Source: Pantoea eucrina (lineage in GTDB: Bacteria > Pseudomonadota > Gammaproteobacteria > Enterobacterales > Enterobacteriaceae). From it: a stretch of DNA of 46,503 nucleotides. The first letter of the stretch is position 1. Each line of letters starts with the position of its first letter. The notes under the pieces were generated by a model. It worked only from the letters and a program-made list of their open reading frames with translations. It was not told where the DNA came from and did no database searches. A program made the translations under genes and the position numbers. Positions 29,114 through 40,095 of the stretch are shown here, one piece after another. The stretch spans positions 1 to 46,503 of the forward strand of contig NZ_MIPP01000031.1 of NCBI RefSeq assembly GCF_002095385.1. Reading direction: 5' to 3'.

Positions 29114-29839
29114 TTAATGCGTAATCAGGGTGCCTTCTTTTTCACCCATTACCACGCGACGCAGTGCGCCAGGCTTATTCATGTTGAAGACGCGAATCGG
29201 CAGTGCGTGGTCACGCGCCAGCGTAAAGGCGGCCAGATCCATAACTTTCAGCTCTTTTTCCAGTACTTCAGCGTAGCTGAGCTGATCGTACAGCGTCGCG
29301 TCCGGATTTTTCACCGGATCGGCTGAGTAGACGCCATCTACTTTGGTCGCCTTCAACACGACGTCCGCTTCAATCTCAATGCCGCGCAGGCAGGCAGCAG
29401 AATCGGTGGTAAAGAACGGGTTGCCGGTACCGGCAGAGAAGATCACCACGCGGTTATTACGCAGCAGGCTGATCGCTTCAGCCCAGCTGTAGTTGTCACA
29501 GACGCCGTTAAGGGGGATGGCAGACATCAGGCGTGCGTTCACATAGGCGCGGTGCAGCGCATCACGCATTGCCAGGCCGTTCATGACGGTCGCCAGCATA
29601 CCCATGTGGTCGCCTACTACGCGGTTCATGCCCGCCTGAGCGAGGCCTGCGCCACGGAACAGATTACCGCCACCAATCACCACACCTACCTGGATGCCCA
29701 GCTCAACCAGCTCTTTCACCTCTTGCGCCATGCGGTCAAGCACGCTCGCGTCGATACCAAAACCTTCGGCACCCTGCAGGGCCTCGCCGCTCAGTTTCAG
29801 TAGGATACGTTGGTATACAGGTTTTGCGTTGGTCGCCAT
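29114..29839 (-). CDS. pyrH: UMP kinase PyrH
   Basis: Phosphorylates UMP to UDP, a hexameric enzyme of the amino-acid-kinase fold unrelated to eukaryotic UMP kinases, activated by GTP and inhibited by UTP. It has 241 residues, the E. coli length. The motifs [21 protein letters not shown] and [14 protein letters not shown] are intact. The start is ATG 29839 ([14 protein letters not shown]). A TTG two codons upstream is possible but not needed. It lies between tsf and frr. Essential. Confidence 0.97.
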   Translation of the reverse strand: MATNAKPVYQRILLKLSGEALQGAEGFGIDASVLDRMAQEVKELVELGIQVGVVIGGGNLFRGAGLAQAGMNRVVGDHMGMLATVMNGLAMRDALHRAYVNARLMSAIPLNGVCDNYSWAEAISLLRNNRVVIFSAGTGNPFFTTDSAACLRGIEIEADVVLKATKVDGVYSADPVKNPDATLYDQLSYAEVLEKELKVMDLAAFTLARDHALPIRVFNMNKPGALRRVVMGEKEGTLITH

Positions 29840-29956
29840 GGTCAATTCTTCCTGGAGGATAAGATGAATGAGAAGTTAAATCTGGTGGATCATCCGCTTA
29901 GCGCGTCAAAAAAGCTATTGGGATGAGACTGAAAATCACTGCGCCAAAACGCAGAC

Positions 29957-29982
29957 AAAAAAGAACCGCCTCGCGGCGGTTC
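29957..29982 (-). terminator. Intrinsic terminator after tsf
   Basis: On the minus strand GAACCGCC, loop GCGA and GGCGGTTC (29963-29982 on the plus strand) form a perfect 8-bp stem followed by six T (plus-strand A-run 29957-29962). It lies about 10 bases past the tsf stop and ends the rpsB-tsf operon. Confidence 0.92.
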
Positions 29983-29992
29983 CGGTCACTCA

Positions 29993-30844
29993 TTAAGACT
30001 GTTTGGACATCGCAGCCACTTCAGCTGCAAAGTCGGTTTCAACTTTCTCAATGCCTTCGCCCACTTCAAAGCGGATGAAGTTGATGACATCTGCGCCTTT
30101 CTCTTTCAGCGCCTGACCCACAGTTTTGCTTGGGTCGATAACGAAAGCCTGACCAGTCAGAGAGACTTCGCCGGTGAATTTCTTCATACGGCCTTCAACC
30201 ATCTTCTCTGCGATCTCTTTTGGCTTGCCAGACTGCATCGCGATATCCAGCTGTACCTGGTACTCTTTCTCAACCACGTCAGCAGAAACATCTTCTGGCT
30301 TAACGAACTCTGGCTTGCTTGCCGCAACGTGCATTGCGATCTGCTTGCTCAGCTCTTCATCAGCAGCGGTGGTAGAAACCAGAACGCCGATACGCGCGCC
30401 GTGCTGGTAGCTGTTCAGCTGAGCGCCTTCCAGTACTGCTACGCGACGGATGTTGATGTTCTCACCGATTTTAGCAACCAGTGCAACACGCTCTTCTTCG
30501 AACTGTGCTTTCAGCGCTTCAACGTCGGTGATTTTGCCGGCAGTAGCTGCATCCAGAACTTTGTCAGCAAACGCCTGGAAACCGCCATCTTTAGCAACGA
30601 AGTCAGTCTGGCAGTTAACTTCCAGAATCACACCGTAACCATCAACGATTTTGGTTTTGATCACGCCGTCAGCTGCAACGTTACCTGCTTTTTTCGCAGC
30701 TTTGATTGCGCCAGACTTACGCATGTTTTCAATTGCCAGCTCGATGTCGCCGTTCGCTTCGGTCAGCGCTTTTTTGCAGTCCATCATGCCTGCGCCAGTA
30801 CGCTCACGCAGTTCTTTTACCAATGCAGCGGTAATTTCAGCCAT
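29993..30844 (-). CDS. tsf: Translation elongation factor Ts
   Basis: Guanine-nucleotide exchange factor that recharges EF-Tu with GTP. It has 283 residues, the E. coli length. The N-terminal UBA-like module ([21 protein letters not shown]) and the TDFVAK motif (about 80-86), which pushes into EF-Tu, are present. It is in the rpsB-tsf operon behind an intercistronic hairpin. Highly expressed type of codon use (GAA, CTG, GTT, AAA rich). Confidence 0.98.
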   Translation of the reverse strand: MAEITAALVKELRERTGAGMMDCKKALTEANGDIELAIENMRKSGAIKAAKKAGNVAADGVIKTKIVDGYGVILEVNCQTDFVAKDGGFQAFADKVLDAATAGKITDVEALKAQFEEERVALVAKIGENINIRRVAVLEGAQLNSYQHGARIGVLVSTTAADEELSKQIAMHVAASKPEFVKPEDVSADVVEKEYQVQLDIAMQSGKPKEIAEKMVEGRMKKFTGEVSLTGQAFVIDPSKTVGQALKEKGADVINFIRFEVGEGIEKVETDFAAEVAAMSKQS

Positions 30845-30956
30845 TCCAGAATCCTCGGTTCGTTTCCGGGTGCGTGCGCACGCGCAGAAACCTGTTGCGG
30901 AAAATTTACTCTGCCCCGCCAGCCCGTAACAGGGAGCGCGACAGACGGAGATAAAT

Positions 30957-30978
30957 AAAAGGGGCCTGTGCGGCCCCT
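30957..30978 (-). terminator. Intercistronic attenuator between rpsB and tsf
   Basis: On the minus strand AGGGGCC, loop GCACA and GGCCCCT (30960-30978 on the plus strand) form a 7-bp GC stem followed by TTTTATTTAT. It lies inside the rpsB-tsf gap, so it probably ends part of the transcripts after rpsB. A similar partial terminator is known between these genes in E. coli. Confidence 0.75.
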
Positions 30979-31028
30979 TATACAGATAACATCTGATGTC
31001 TAAGGGCTCTCAGAAAGAGCAATCCTTA

Positions 31029-31890
<862 letters not shown>

Positions 31891-31926
31891 TCGCTTTCGT
31901 AAGACAGCAGAGAATCGTCGGCGCGC

Positions 31927-31956
31927 TTTATACCATAACAGGTATAAATACGCCAG
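31927..31956 (-). promoter_or_regulatory. Candidate rpsB-tsf promoter with GC-rich discriminator
   Basis: On the minus strand TATAAA (plus 31927-31932) is followed by GCGCGCC, a GC-rich discriminator typical of growth-rate and stringently controlled promoters. A weak -35 CTGGCG (plus 31951-31956) lies 18 bases upstream. The spacer includes the inverted repeat TATACC/GGTATA. The whole gene-free stretch 31755-32074 holds this promoter, the S2 leader and, near 31995-32012, a GGCAGC/GCTGCC hairpin in the map upstream region. I see nothing else in it. Confidence 0.5.
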
Positions 31957-32074
31957 CGGTTGTTAGCGCAAAACGTGTGCGGCAATCCCGATTTGGCAGC
32001 CCATTTGCTGCCTGCTAACATGACTGCCACAGAACTCATTATTGTCGAAAATTTCGGCGATTGCGGAAAAATTC

Positions 32075-32866
32075 ATGGCTATCTCAATTAAAACTCCTGA
32101 CGAAATCGAAAAAATGCGCGTGGCGGGCCGCCTGGCCGCTGAAGTGCTGGAAATGATCGCCCCTCACGTTGTGCCGGGTGTGACCACCGGTGAGCTTGAT
32201 CGCCTCTGCCACGAGCACATCACACAGCAGCAGCAGGCGGTTTCTGCCTGCCTTGGCTATCACGGCTTCCCTAAATCGGTCTGCATCTCGGTAAACGAGG
32301 TGGTGTGCCACGGTATTCCCAGCGACGATCGCGTCCTGAAAGAGGGTGATATCGTGAACGTTGATGTCACCGTCATTAAAGATGAGTATCACGGTGATAC
32401 CTCAAAAATGTTTATCGTCGGCAAACCCACTATCCTCGGCGAGCGCCTCTGCCGCGTGACGCAGGAGAGCCTCTATATCGCTCTGCGTCTCGTTAAGCCA
32501 GGCATCCGCCTGCGTGAGCTGGGACGCGCGATCCAGCAATACGTTGAGGCGCAGGATTTCTCCGTTGTGCGTGAGTATTGCGGTCACGGTATTGGCAAAG
32601 GCTTCCATGAAGAGCCGCAGGTGCTGCACTATGACGCCGACGACAGCGGTGTGGTGCTGCAGGCCGGCATGACGTTTACCGTGGAGCCGATGGTTAACGC
32701 AGGCGATTACCGCATCCGCACCATGAAGGATGGCTGGACGGTGAAAACCAAAGATCGCAGCTTGTCCGCGCAGTATGAGCATACTATTGTGGTGACAGAA
32801 ACTGGCTGTGAGATTCTGACGCTGCGTGAGGATGACACTATTCCGGCGCGGCTGGAAAACGTCTGA
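32075..32866 (+). CDS. map: Methionine aminopeptidase type I
   Basis: Removes N-terminal methionine from nascent proteins at the ribosome. It is a pita-bread metallopeptidase with five metal ligands in conserved places: the two aspartates of VNVDVTVIKDEYHGDTSKMF, the histidine of GHGIGKGFHEEP, and the glutamates of TVEPMV and YEHTIVV. I start at ATG 32075, giving 263 residues beginning MAISIKTPDEIEKM as in E. coli (264). An in-frame ATG at 32042 adds 11 unrelated residues. It is divergent from rpsB and followed by a terminator. Essential. Confidence 0.97.
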   Translation: MAISIKTPDEIEKMRVAGRLAAEVLEMIAPHVVPGVTTGELDRLCHEHITQQQQAVSACLGYHGFPKSVCISVNEVVCHGIPSDDRVLKEGDIVNVDVTVIKDEYHGDTSKMFIVGKPTILGERLCRVTQESLYIALRLVKPGIRLRELGRAIQQYVEAQDFSVVREYCGHGIGKGFHEEPQVLHYDADDSGVVLQAGMTFTVEPMVNAGDYRIRTMKDGWTVKTKDRSLSAQYEHTIVVTETGCEILTLREDDTIPARLENV

Positions 32867-32887
32867 TCCTCTCTCTGCTACCCACTG

Positions 32888-32910
32888 AGCCGGCTTGATG
32901 CCGGCTTTTT
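32888..32910 (+). terminator. Intrinsic terminator after map
   Basis: AGCCGGC (32888-32894), loop TTGAT, GCCGGCT (32900-32906) and a run of T to 32910. It lies between map and glnD, only 20 bases before the glnD start, so glnD may depend on read-through or a promoter inside map. Confidence 0.85.
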
Positions 32911-32931
32911 AATGCGCGAAGGGGCATGTTG

Positions 32932-35589
32932 ATGAGCGGTAACGTGACCGAGGCAGTACACAAAATTCTCACCGATTCACCCGCCGGCTGGGCTGACGAC
33001 GCGCTAACGCGTGAACAGCTGAAAGCCGCGCTGGAGCAGTTTCAGCACGCGCTGAGCCTCGCCTTTGATGCCGGCAGCGACGTGGAGTCGCTGATCGACA
33101 CGCGCACGCTCTTTATCGATCGTCTGCTGCGACGGCTGTGGCGTTTCTTCGGTTTTGATACGCTAAGTGATATGGCGCTGGTCGCGGTGGGCGGCTATGG
33201 CCGTGGCGAGCTGCATCCGCTGTCGGACATCGACATTCTGATCCTCAGCCGTCAGCCCCTTGATGAGGCCGCCGCGCAGCGCACCTCTGAACTGATCACG
33301 CTTATGTGGGATCTGCGGCTTGAGGTGGGACACAGCGTGCGCACGCTTGAGGAGTGCCTGCTGGAGGGCTTATCCGATCTCACCGTGGCAACCAACCTGA
33401 TTGAGTCGCGCATGCTGACCGGCGACGTTGCGCTGTTTCTTGAGCTGCAGAAGAATATCTTCAGCGAAGGCTTCTGGCCCTCATCGCGCTTTTTTGCTGC
33501 CAAAATTGAAGAGCAGCAGGAGCGCCATCAGCGTTACCACGGCACCAGTTACAATCTCGAACCCGATATCAAAAGCAGTCCGGGCGGCCTGCGCGATATC
33601 CATACCCTGCAGTGGGTAGCGCGTCGCCATTTTGGTGCCACCACCATGGATGAGATGATGGGCTTTGGGTTCCTGACCGAAGCGGAGCGCAATGAGATCA
33701 ACGAGTGTCAGGAGTTTCTCTGGCGCATCCGCTTCGCCCTGCATCTGACGCTGCCACGCTACGACAACCGCCTGCTTTTTGATCGGCAACTGACCGTCGC
33801 GCATCGCCTCAGCTACTCCGGCGAAGGCAACGAGCCGGTTGAGCGCATGATGAAAGATTTCTACCGCGTAACACGCCGCATTAGCGAGCTGAACCAGATG
33901 CTGCTGCAGCTGTTTGATGAAGCGATCCTCGCCCTGCCAGCGACCGAAAAGCCGCGTGCGCTGGATGATGATTTTCAGCTACGCGGCGACCTGATTGACC
34001 TGCGCGACCCGGATCTGTTTCAGCGCGAGCCGCAGGCCATTCTGCGCATGTTTTATGTCATGGTACGCAACGCCTCAATTACCGGGATCTACTCCACTAC
34101 CCTGCGCCAGCTGCGTCATGCGCGCCGCCATCTGCGGCAGCCGCTGTGCCAGATTGCTGAGGCGCGCCGCACTTTTATGGCGATTCTGCGTCATCCCGGC
34201 GCGGTAAAACGCGCGCTGCTGCCGATGCATCGCCATAGCGTACTCTCCGCCTATACGCCGCTCTGGGGCAACGTGGTCGGCCAGATGCAGTTTGATCTGT
34301 TTCACGCCTACACGGTGGATGAGCACACCATTCGCGTGTTGCAGAAGCTGGAGAGCTTCGCCGATGAGAGCACGCGGCCAAAGCATCCGCTGTGTGTGGA
34401 ACTCTGGCCGCGCCTGCCCCAGCCGGAGCTGCTGCTGATGGCAGCGCTGCTCCATGATATTGCCAAAGGCCGCAACGGCGATCACTCAATACTGGGCGCG
34501 CAGGATGCGCTGGAGTTTGCTGAGCTGCACAACCTCAACTCCCGGGAGACCCAGCTGGTGGCCTGGCTGGTGCGTCATCATCTGCTGATGTCGGTCACCG
34601 CCCAGCGTCGCGATATTCAGGACCCTACGGTGATCCAGCAGTTCGCCGAGGTAATGCAGAATGAGAATCGCCTGCGCTATCTGGTCTGCCTCACCGTCTC
34701 CGATATCTGCGCCACCAATGAGAGCCTGTGGAACAGCTGGAAGCAGAGCCTGCTGCGCGAGCTGTTTTTTGCTACCGAGAAGCAGCTGCGACGCGGCATG
34801 GAAAATAGCCCGGATCTGCGCGAGCGGGTGCGCCACCATCGTCTGCAGGCGCTGGCGCTGCTGCGCATGGAGAACCTCAATGAAGAGCGGCTGCACCATA
34901 TCTGGAGCCGCTGCCGCGCCGACTATTTTCTGCGCCATACGCCTAATCAGCTGGCGTGGCACGCCCGTCATCTGATTGACCACGACCTCAGCCAGCCGCT
35001 GGTGCTGGTCAGCCCACAGGCGACGCGCGGCGGCACGGAGATTTTTATCTGGAGCCCGGATCGCCCCTATCTGTTTGCCGCCGTAGCGGGTGAACTCGAC
35101 CGCCGTAATCTCAGCGTGCACGACGCGCAAATCTTTACCAGCCGTGACGGCATGGCAATGGATACCTTTATCGTCCTCGAACCCGATGGCAGTCCGCTTT
35201 CACCCGATCGCCATCCGCTGATTATTCAGGCATTGCAGCAGGCCATTACGCAGCAGGAGTGGGTGCCGCCGCGTACCCGTCGCCAGTCCGCGCGCCTGAA
35301 ACATTTCAGCGTGGACACTGACGTGAAATTTTTACCGACCCACACCGACCGGCGCAGCTATCTGGAGCTGATCGCGCTCGATCAGCCAGGACTGCTTGCC
35401 CGGGTAGGTGAAGTCTTTGCCGATCTCGGCGTGTCGCTGCACGGTGCGCGCATCAGCACCATCGGCGAACGGGTTGAGGATCTCTTTATCCTCGCCAACA
35501 GCGAACGGCGTGCGCTGAATGCAGAAATGCGCGATGTGTTACAACAACGGTTGACAGAGGCCCTTAATCCAAACGATAAAGTGTCCTGA
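32932..35589 (+). CDS. glnD: Bifunctional uridylyltransferase/uridylyl-removing enzyme GlnD
   Basis: Primary nitrogen sensor: it uridylylates PII (GlnB/GlnK) when glutamine is low and removes UMP when glutamine is high. The nucleotidyltransferase motif GGYGRGE (residues 87-93) and D99/D101 (LSDIDIL) form the UTase site. The HD motif LLHDIAKG (H508, D509) forms the UR site. Two ACT domains at the C-terminus (about 700-780 and 810-885) bind glutamine. It has 885 residues from ATG 32932, seven bases after AAGGGG. The ATG at 32926, nearly touching the Shine-Dalgarno, is an alternative (887 residues). E. coli has 890. All domains are intact. Confidence 0.97.
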   Translation: MSGNVTEAVHKILTDSPAGWADDALTREQLKAALEQFQHALSLAFDAGSDVESLIDTRTLFIDRLLRRLWRFFGFDTLSDMALVAVGGYGRGELHPLSDIDILILSRQPLDEAAAQRTSELITLMWDLRLEVGHSVRTLEECLLEGLSDLTVATNLIESRMLTGDVALFLELQKNIFSEGFWPSSRFFAAKIEEQQERHQRYHGTSYNLEPDIKSSPGGLRDIHTLQWVARRHFGATTMDEMMGFGFLTEAERNEINECQEFLWRIRFALHLTLPRYDNRLLFDRQLTVAHRLSYSGEGNEPVERMMKDFYRVTRRISELNQMLLQLFDEAILALPATEKPRALDDDFQLRGDLIDLRDPDLFQREPQAILRMFYVMVRNASITGIYSTTLRQLRHARRHLRQPLCQIAEARRTFMAILRHPGAVKRALLPMHRHSVLSAYTPLWGNVVGQMQFDLFHAYTVDEHTIRVLQKLESFADESTRPKHPLCVELWPRLPQPELLLMAALLHDIAKGRNGDHSILGAQDALEFAELHNLNSRETQLVAWLVRHHLLMSVTAQRRDIQDPTVIQQFAEVMQNENRLRYLVCLTVSDICATNESLWNSWKQSLLRELFFATEKQLRRGMENSPDLRERVRHHRLQALALLRMENLNEERLHHIWSRCRADYFLRHTPNQLAWHARHLIDHDLSQPLVLVSPQATRGGTEIFIWSPDRPYLFAAVAGELDRRNLSVHDAQIFTSRDGMAMDTFIVLEPDGSPLSPDRHPLIIQALQQAITQQEWVPPRTRRQSARLKHFSVDTDVKFLPTHTDRRSYLELIALDQPGLLARVGEVFADLGVSLHGARISTIGERVEDLFILANSERRALNAEMRDVLQQRLTEALNPNDKVS

Positions 35590-35619
35590 ATCACACTGCA
35601 CAGATAAATTGAATCCTGT

Positions 35620-35633
35620 CCGGACACGTCCGG
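35620..35633 (+). other. Small hairpin in the glnD-dapD gap
   Basis: CCGGA-CACG-TCCGG is a perfect 5-bp stem 31 bases before the dapD start, in the 74-base glnD-dapD gap. No T-run follows. It may sit in the dapD leader, but no function is evident. Confidence 0.35.
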
Positions 35634-35663
35634 GCATCCGTATGACAGACTCAGGAAATAGCT

Positions 35664-36488
35664 ATGCAACAGTTACAGAGCGTTATTGAATCCGCCTTTG
35701 AGCGCCGTGCTGACATCACGCCCGCCAGCGTCGACAGTGCCACCCGTGAAGCGATCAATCAGGTGATTGGTCTGCTGGACAGCGGCGAACTGCGCGTCTC
35801 TGAAAAAATCGATGGCGAATGGGTAACGCATCAGTGGCTGAAAAAAGCGGTGCTGCTGTCGTTTCGCATCAATGACAATCAGGTTATGGAAGGGGCTGAA
35901 ACCCGCTTTTATGACAAGGTGCCGATGAAATTTGCCGGCTGGGACGATGCGCGCTTTAAAGCGGCAGGTTTCCGCGTGGTGCCACCAGCAGCCGTACGCC
36001 AGGGCGCTTTTATTGCGCGTAACACCGTGCTGATGCCTTCCTACGTCAACATCGGGGCTTTTGTCGATGAAGGTACCATGGTTGATACCTGGGCCACCGT
36101 GGGCTCCTGTGCGCAGATTGGCAAAAACGTGCATCTCTCCGGCGGCGTGGGCATTGGCGGCGTACTGGAGCCGTTGCAAGCTAATCCAACCATCATCGAA
36201 GATAACTGCTTTATCGGCGCACGTTCCGAAATCGTTGAGGGCGTGATTGTCGAGGAGGGTTCGGTGATCTCAATGGGCGTTTATATCGGCCAGAGCACCA
36301 AAATTTACGATCGCGAAACCGGTGAAGTTCACTACGGCCGCGTCCCGGCTGGTTCAGTCGTGGTCTCAGGTAATCTGCCGTCGAAAGATGGCAGCTACAG
36401 CCTCTACTGCGCGGTAATCGTGAAAAAAGTTGACGCTAAGACGCTGAGCAAAACGGGTATCAACGAACTGCTGCGTACTATCGATTAA
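35664..36488 (+). CDS. dapD: Tetrahydrodipicolinate N-succinyltransferase
   Basis: Succinylates tetrahydrodipicolinate in the lysine/meso-diaminopimelate pathway, so it supplies peptidoglycan as well as lysine. It has 274 residues, the E. coli length. The N-terminal helical domain is followed by a left-handed beta helix of hexapeptide repeats (about 100-240), with [20 protein letters not shown] and [11 protein letters not shown] conserved. TCAGGAAATAGCT precedes the ATG. It is followed by a strong terminator. Essential. Confidence 0.98.
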   Translation: MQQLQSVIESAFERRADITPASVDSATREAINQVIGLLDSGELRVSEKIDGEWVTHQWLKKAVLLSFRINDNQVMEGAETRFYDKVPMKFAGWDDARFKAAGFRVVPPAAVRQGAFIARNTVLMPSYVNIGAFVDEGTMVDTWATVGSCAQIGKNVHLSGGVGIGGVLEPLQANPTIIEDNCFIGARSEIVEGVIVEEGSVISMGVYIGQSTKIYDRETGEVHYGRVPAGSVVVSGNLPSKDGSYSLYCAVIVKKVDAKTLSKTGINELLRTID

Positions 36489-36512
36489 CCTCTCTGAGCG
36501 CTTTTCTTACTC

Positions 36513-36545
36513 ATGACGGCACTGGCAACGGTGCCGTCATTTTTT
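36513..36545 (+). terminator. Intrinsic terminator after dapD
   Basis: ATGACGGCAC (36513-36522), 8-base loop, GTGCCGTCAT (36531-36540), then TTTTT. A perfect 10-bp stem 25 bases past the dapD stop. Confidence 0.92.
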
Positions 36546-36767
36546 CTTTACACCCCGCCTGATACAACCTGTTTTGCGCCGCAAATTAACTGGTGCGTTT
36601 ACTTTTCAAACAGTTCATAATCCGCGCCAGTTAACTCCGGACGCGCACTGTCTGACCCGGTTTTTCGTCTAAAGTTTATAAGTATGCCGTAAGCGTTCCG
36701 GATCCGACCTGGAACGATTGATGACATGTCTGCGCGCTCACTCACTCTCAGAGGGAATTTAAACGCC

Positions 36768-37160
36768 ATGTATGACAACCTGAAAAGCTTAGGTATCAGC
36801 AATCCTGAAGACATCGATCGTTACAGTCTGCGTCAGGAAGCGAACAACGACATCCTGAAAATCTATTTCCGCAAAGATAAAGGCGAATTTTTTGCCAAGA
36901 GCGTGAAATTCAAATATCCGCGCCAGCGCAAAACCGTGGTGGCCGAACATAACGGTCAGGGCTTCCGTGAAATTCAGGAGATCAGCCCCAACCTGCGTTA
37001 CGTTATCGATGAGCTGGATCAGATTTGCCAGCGCGATCGGGTTGAGGTGGATCTGAAGCGCAAGATCCTCGACGATCTGCGCCATCTGGAGAGCGTGGTC
37101 TCTAATAAGATCGCTGAGATTGAAGCCGATCTCGATCAGCTGACCCGTAACAGCCGCTGA
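36768..37160 (+). CDS. yaeH: YaeH family (UPF0325) protein
   Basis: Conserved enterobacterial protein of unknown function, 130 residues (E. coli 128). It starts [20 protein letters not shown] and carries [19 protein letters not shown] and [16 protein letters not shown]. The C-terminal 45 residues ([20 protein letters not shown] to the end) are highly charged and predicted helical or coiled. I chose ATG 36768 from homology. An ATG at 36726 would add 14 residues. In E. coli yaeI lies between it and dapD, but here that place is empty non-coding sequence of about 220 bases. Confidence 0.93.
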   Translation: MYDNLKSLGISNPEDIDRYSLRQEANNDILKIYFRKDKGEFFAKSVKFKYPRQRKTVVAEHNGQGFREIQEISPNLRYVIDELDQICQRDRVEVDLKRKILDDLRHLESVVSNKIAEIEADLDQLTRNSR

Positions 37161-37181
37161 TCCGTTTACACATTGCACTCA

Positions 37182-37204
37182 GGCCAGCGCTGCTGGCCTT
37201 TTTT
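37182..37204 (+). terminator. Intrinsic terminator after yaeH
   Basis: GGCCAGC (37182-37188), loop GCT, GCTGGCC (37192-37198), then six T (37199-37204) running into the stop codon of the convergent cdaR gene. Confidence 0.9.
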
Positions 37205-38360
37205 ACGCCCGTTCATCCAGCTGCAGCGCCACATACAGCAGCAGCCGGTCGTCGAAATTGCCGAGATCCAGTCCGGTCAGTTCTGAAATCCGGTTCAGAC
37301 GATACTCCAGCGTATTACGATGAATAAACAGCGCGCGTGCCGTGGCGCCAGGCTGCACGTTATGGCTGAACCAGGCGAGCAGCGTACGCCGTAATAAACC
37401 GTTGGTATCGATGCTTCTGAGTTTTTCCAGCGGACGCGCCAGCTCGCTGGCCTGCCAGCCGCCACGCAGGCTGTCGAGCAGTACCGGCAGCACCAGATCC
37501 TGATAAAAAAAACTGCGCTGCTCCGGCATACGCTGCTTGCCCACTGACATAGTGGTGCGGGCAGTACGCCACGAGCGCGCAATGCCGCCCGGTCCGGGGA
37601 AATAATTGCCCAGCGCAATCCGCATACGCACCTGACCGCTCTCTTTCATACGCTGCAGCAGCTGGTCAACGCGCCGGCGGTGATCGTCATGATCGTAACG
37701 GCCGTGAGCGTTCAGCGCGGGTTTCAGCACCACCATCTCCGTCAGCGATACGATGGCAATGAGGTTATCGCGATCCGGCGTGGTCAGCAGCGTCTGCAGC
37801 TGCTGCAGCTCTGACATTGCGCTGTCTACGCCCAGCTGGCCGCTATCCACTTCCACTACCGCCACCACACGCGGCTGGTTAAGATCGATACCCAGCCGCT
37901 GCGCCCATTCGTTCAGCGTCGGCGAGAGTGTGTCGCTGCGGATCAGGTTAAGCACCAGCTCTTCGCGCAGGCGGCTATCCTGCGCCAGCAGATGCAGCAG
38001 CCGCGCCTGTTCCAGCATCATCTCCGCCGTCATACAGACCAGTTCGCCGTAATGCCGCAGGGCAGCAGGTTCTCCGGTCAGCCCGATGACTCCCACGATG
38101 CTGCCTTCAATGCGCAGCGGCAGATTGACGCCAGGCCGCACGCCGTGCAGATGCTTTGCTACCGCTTCATCAATATCTACCACCCTGCCCTGCGACAGTA
38201 CCAGCAGCGCGCCCTCGTGCAGCTCGCCGATACGTTCACGATCGCCGCTGCCGATAATGCGCCCGCGCGCATCCATCACGTTGACGTTGCTGTCGATAAT
38301 TTTCATGGTGCGCGCAACGATATCCTGCGCCAGACGCGCATCAAGATGAGAGGTTGCCAT
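37203..38360 (-). CDS. cdaR: Sugar-diacid utilisation regulator CdaR
   Basis: Transcriptional activator of glucarate, galactarate and glycerate catabolism genes in E. coli. It has 385 residues, the same length. The N-terminal sugar-diacid recognition domain (about 5-135; ARTMKIIDSNVNVMDARGRI) is followed by a middle GGDEF-like region and a C-terminal PucR-type helix-turn-helix (about 335-365; ALFIHRNTLEYRLNRISELT). The genes it controls are not in the window. Convergent with yaeH. Its own promoter region (38361-38520) shares the gap with the degP terminator. Confidence 0.96.
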   Translation of the reverse strand: MATSHLDARLAQDIVARTMKIIDSNVNVMDARGRIIGSGDRERIGELHEGALLVLSQGRVVDIDEAVAKHLHGVRPGVNLPLRIEGSIVGVIGLTGEPAALRHYGELVCMTAEMMLEQARLLHLLAQDSRLREELVLNLIRSDTLSPTLNEWAQRLGIDLNQPRVVAVVEVDSGQLGVDSAMSELQQLQTLLTTPDRDNLIAIVSLTEMVVLKPALNAHGRYDHDDHRRRVDQLLQRMKESGQVRMRIALGNYFPGPGGIARSWRTARTTMSVGKQRMPEQRSFFYQDLVLPVLLDSLRGGWQASELARPLEKLRSIDTNGLLRRTLLAWFSHNVQPGATARALFIHRNTLEYRLNRISELTGLDLGNFDDRLLLYVALQLDERA

Positions 38361-38478
38361 GGATCACTTCCTGAGCAAGGGGCAAACCGACAGAATACGC
38401 ATCCTGCTGACGGCTGACATTGTGCAATTGCACATAGTGGCGGAGAGATTGCGGAAAATGTTACCGGGCGCACAAAAG

Positions 38479-38502
38479 AAAAAAGGCGAGCCGCAGCCCG
38501 CC
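38479..38502 (-). terminator. Intrinsic terminator after degP
   Basis: On the minus strand GGCGGGC, loop TGCG, GCTCGCC (plus 38485-38502; one G-U pair) is followed by six T (plus A-run 38479-38484). It lies about 20 bases past the degP stop. Confidence 0.85.
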
Positions 38503-38520
38503 CGGTTTATGCAGAGAGAA

Positions 38521-39960
38521 TTACTGCATCAGCAGATAAAGCGACGCGTCACCGCGCAGAATGTTGAGCGCCAGTACCGGCGGTTTCGTGTCGAGAATTT
38601 TACGCAGTTCACCCAGGTTATCGATCGCCTGCTGGTTAACCCCGAGGATGATGTCACCTTTCTTCAGGCCGATACGCGCGGCCGCGCTGCCTGCTTTCAC
38701 GCTGTCAACGCGCACCCCTTTATGGCCATTGCTCTCCACGTTGCTGAGATCGGCGCCTTCAATACCGGTGTAAATGGTCGCCGACTGCACTTTATCTTTG
38801 GTGCTCTGCTGCAGCTCTACCGTCACGCTCTGGGATTTACCCTCGCGCAGCAGACCCAGCTGCAGTTTGGTGCCCGTCGGCAGCGAGCCCACTTCAGCAC
38901 GCAGGGCAGCAAAGCTGCTCAGCGGCTTGCCATTCAGTGAAACCACGACGTCGCCGGCTTTCACGCCCGCTTTTGCCGCCGCAGAACCAGGCAGAACCTG
39001 GCTGACAAAGGCGCCGCGCTGGGCATCAACCTTCATCGCTTTCGCCAGCTCTGAGTTCAGCTCGGTGCCGAGGATCCCCAGCTCACCGCGTTTAACCTGA
39101 CCAAACTCCACCATCTGCGCCGTCAGGTTTTTCACCATCGAGCTGGGAATAGCAAAGCCGATGCCGATGTTACCGCCATCCGGTGCCAGAATAGCCGTGT
39201 TAATCCCGATCAGCTCGCCGTTCAGATTGACCAGCGCACCGCCCGAGTTGCCGCGGTTGATGGCGGCGTCAGTCTGGATAAAGTTCTCGTAATTCTCCAC
39301 ATTCAGGCCGCTGCGGCCCAGCGCAGAGACGATGCCGGAGGTCACGGTTTCACCCAGCCCGTAAGGGTTGCCGATCGCAACGGTATAGTCACCTACCCGC
39401 AGCGTATCGGAATCGGCCATTTTAATCGCCGTGAGGTTTTTCGCATCCTGCAGCTGGATCAGGGCAATATCAGACTGCGGATCTTTACCGATGATTTTGG
39501 CCTCATAGCGGCGGCCGTCGCTGAGCTGAACCTGAATTTTTGTGGCGTTGTCCACTACGTGGTTGTTGGTAACCACATAGCCTTTCTCTGCGTTAATAAT
39601 GACGCCGGAACCGAGCGCGCGGAACGGCTGTTTTTGTGCATTGCCCGGTGCGCCATCATCTGCGCCACCGCCACCCTGACAGAGCGGCGATCCCTGAAAA
39701 GGCGATCCATCCTGACAGAAAGGCGAATTATCGCCAAAGAACTGCTGAAACTGCTGCGGCATGCGCGGCGTTTTTACCGCAGTGCTGCCTTCAACGTTGA
39801 TGCTCACCACGGAAGGCATCACTTTTTCCAGCATGGGTGCCAGACTGGGCAGCTGCTGGCTGGAGGAGGACGCCGTTTCAGCGGCAAATACTGCAGCAGG
39901 CGCGCACGCCATACTCAGACTCAGTGCCAGCGCACTCAGCATCAATCTGTTTTTTTTCAT
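38521..39960 (-). CDS. degP: Periplasmic serine protease/chaperone DegP (HtrA)
   Basis: Degrades or refolds misfolded envelope proteins and is a classical sigma-E target. It has 479 residues (E. coli 474). The signal peptide ends near A26 (AAVFA/AETA). The catalytic triad is H134 (TNNHVVD), D164 (QSDIALI) and S239 (RGNSGGALV). The LA loop with the C82/C94 pair is present but Gly/Asp/Gln rich (GGGGADDGAPGN). Two PDZ domains (about 285-375 and 390-475) follow. A sigma-E-like promoter lies upstream. Functionally linked to rseP and bamA in this window. Confidence 0.97.
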   Translation of the reverse strand: MKKNRLMLSALALSLSMACAPAAVFAAETASSSSQQLPSLAPMLEKVMPSVVSINVEGSTAVKTPRMPQQFQQFFGDNSPFCQDGSPFQGSPLCQGGGGADDGAPGNAQKQPFRALGSGVIINAEKGYVVTNNHVVDNATKIQVQLSDGRRYEAKIIGKDPQSDIALIQLQDAKNLTAIKMADSDTLRVGDYTVAIGNPYGLGETVTSGIVSALGRSGLNVENYENFIQTDAAINRGNSGGALVNLNGELIGINTAILAPDGGNIGIGFAIPSSMVKNLTAQMVEFGQVKRGELGILGTELNSELAKAMKVDAQRGAFVSQVLPGSAAAKAGVKAGDVVVSLNGKPLSSFAALRAEVGSLPTGTKLQLGLLREGKSQSVTVELQQSTKDKVQSATIYTGIEGADLSNVESNGHKGVRVDSVKAGSAAARIGLKKGDIILGVNQQAIDNLGELRKILDTKPPVLALNILRGDASLYLLMQ

Positions 39961-40024
39961 TCGTTTTTTCTCTCTGAAAGTTGCAGCCTGACCATTGCTG
40001 TGGCCGTCATAACGGAGATAAATT

Positions 40025-40051
40025 TTATACGCAAAAAAGGCGATAAAGTTT
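40025..40051 (-). promoter_or_regulatory. Candidate sigma-E-type promoter of degP
   Basis: On the minus strand AAACTT (plus 40046-40051) is separated by 16 bases from TATAA (plus 40025-40029), about 65 bases before the degP ATG. The sigma-E consensus is GAACTT and TCTRA, so the -35 matches at five of six and the -10 only partly. A sigma-70 reading of the TATAAA is also possible. Known sigma-E control of degP supports the call. Confidence 0.4.
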
Positions 40052-40095
40052 TGCCTAAAGGTAAATATTTATGCGTCGTCTTTACAAAACTGGCC

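Noticed and set aside
39970..39985. CAACTT on the minus strand just before degP as a sigma-E -35 element
   Set aside because: A -10 element at proper spacing would fall inside the degP coding sequence.
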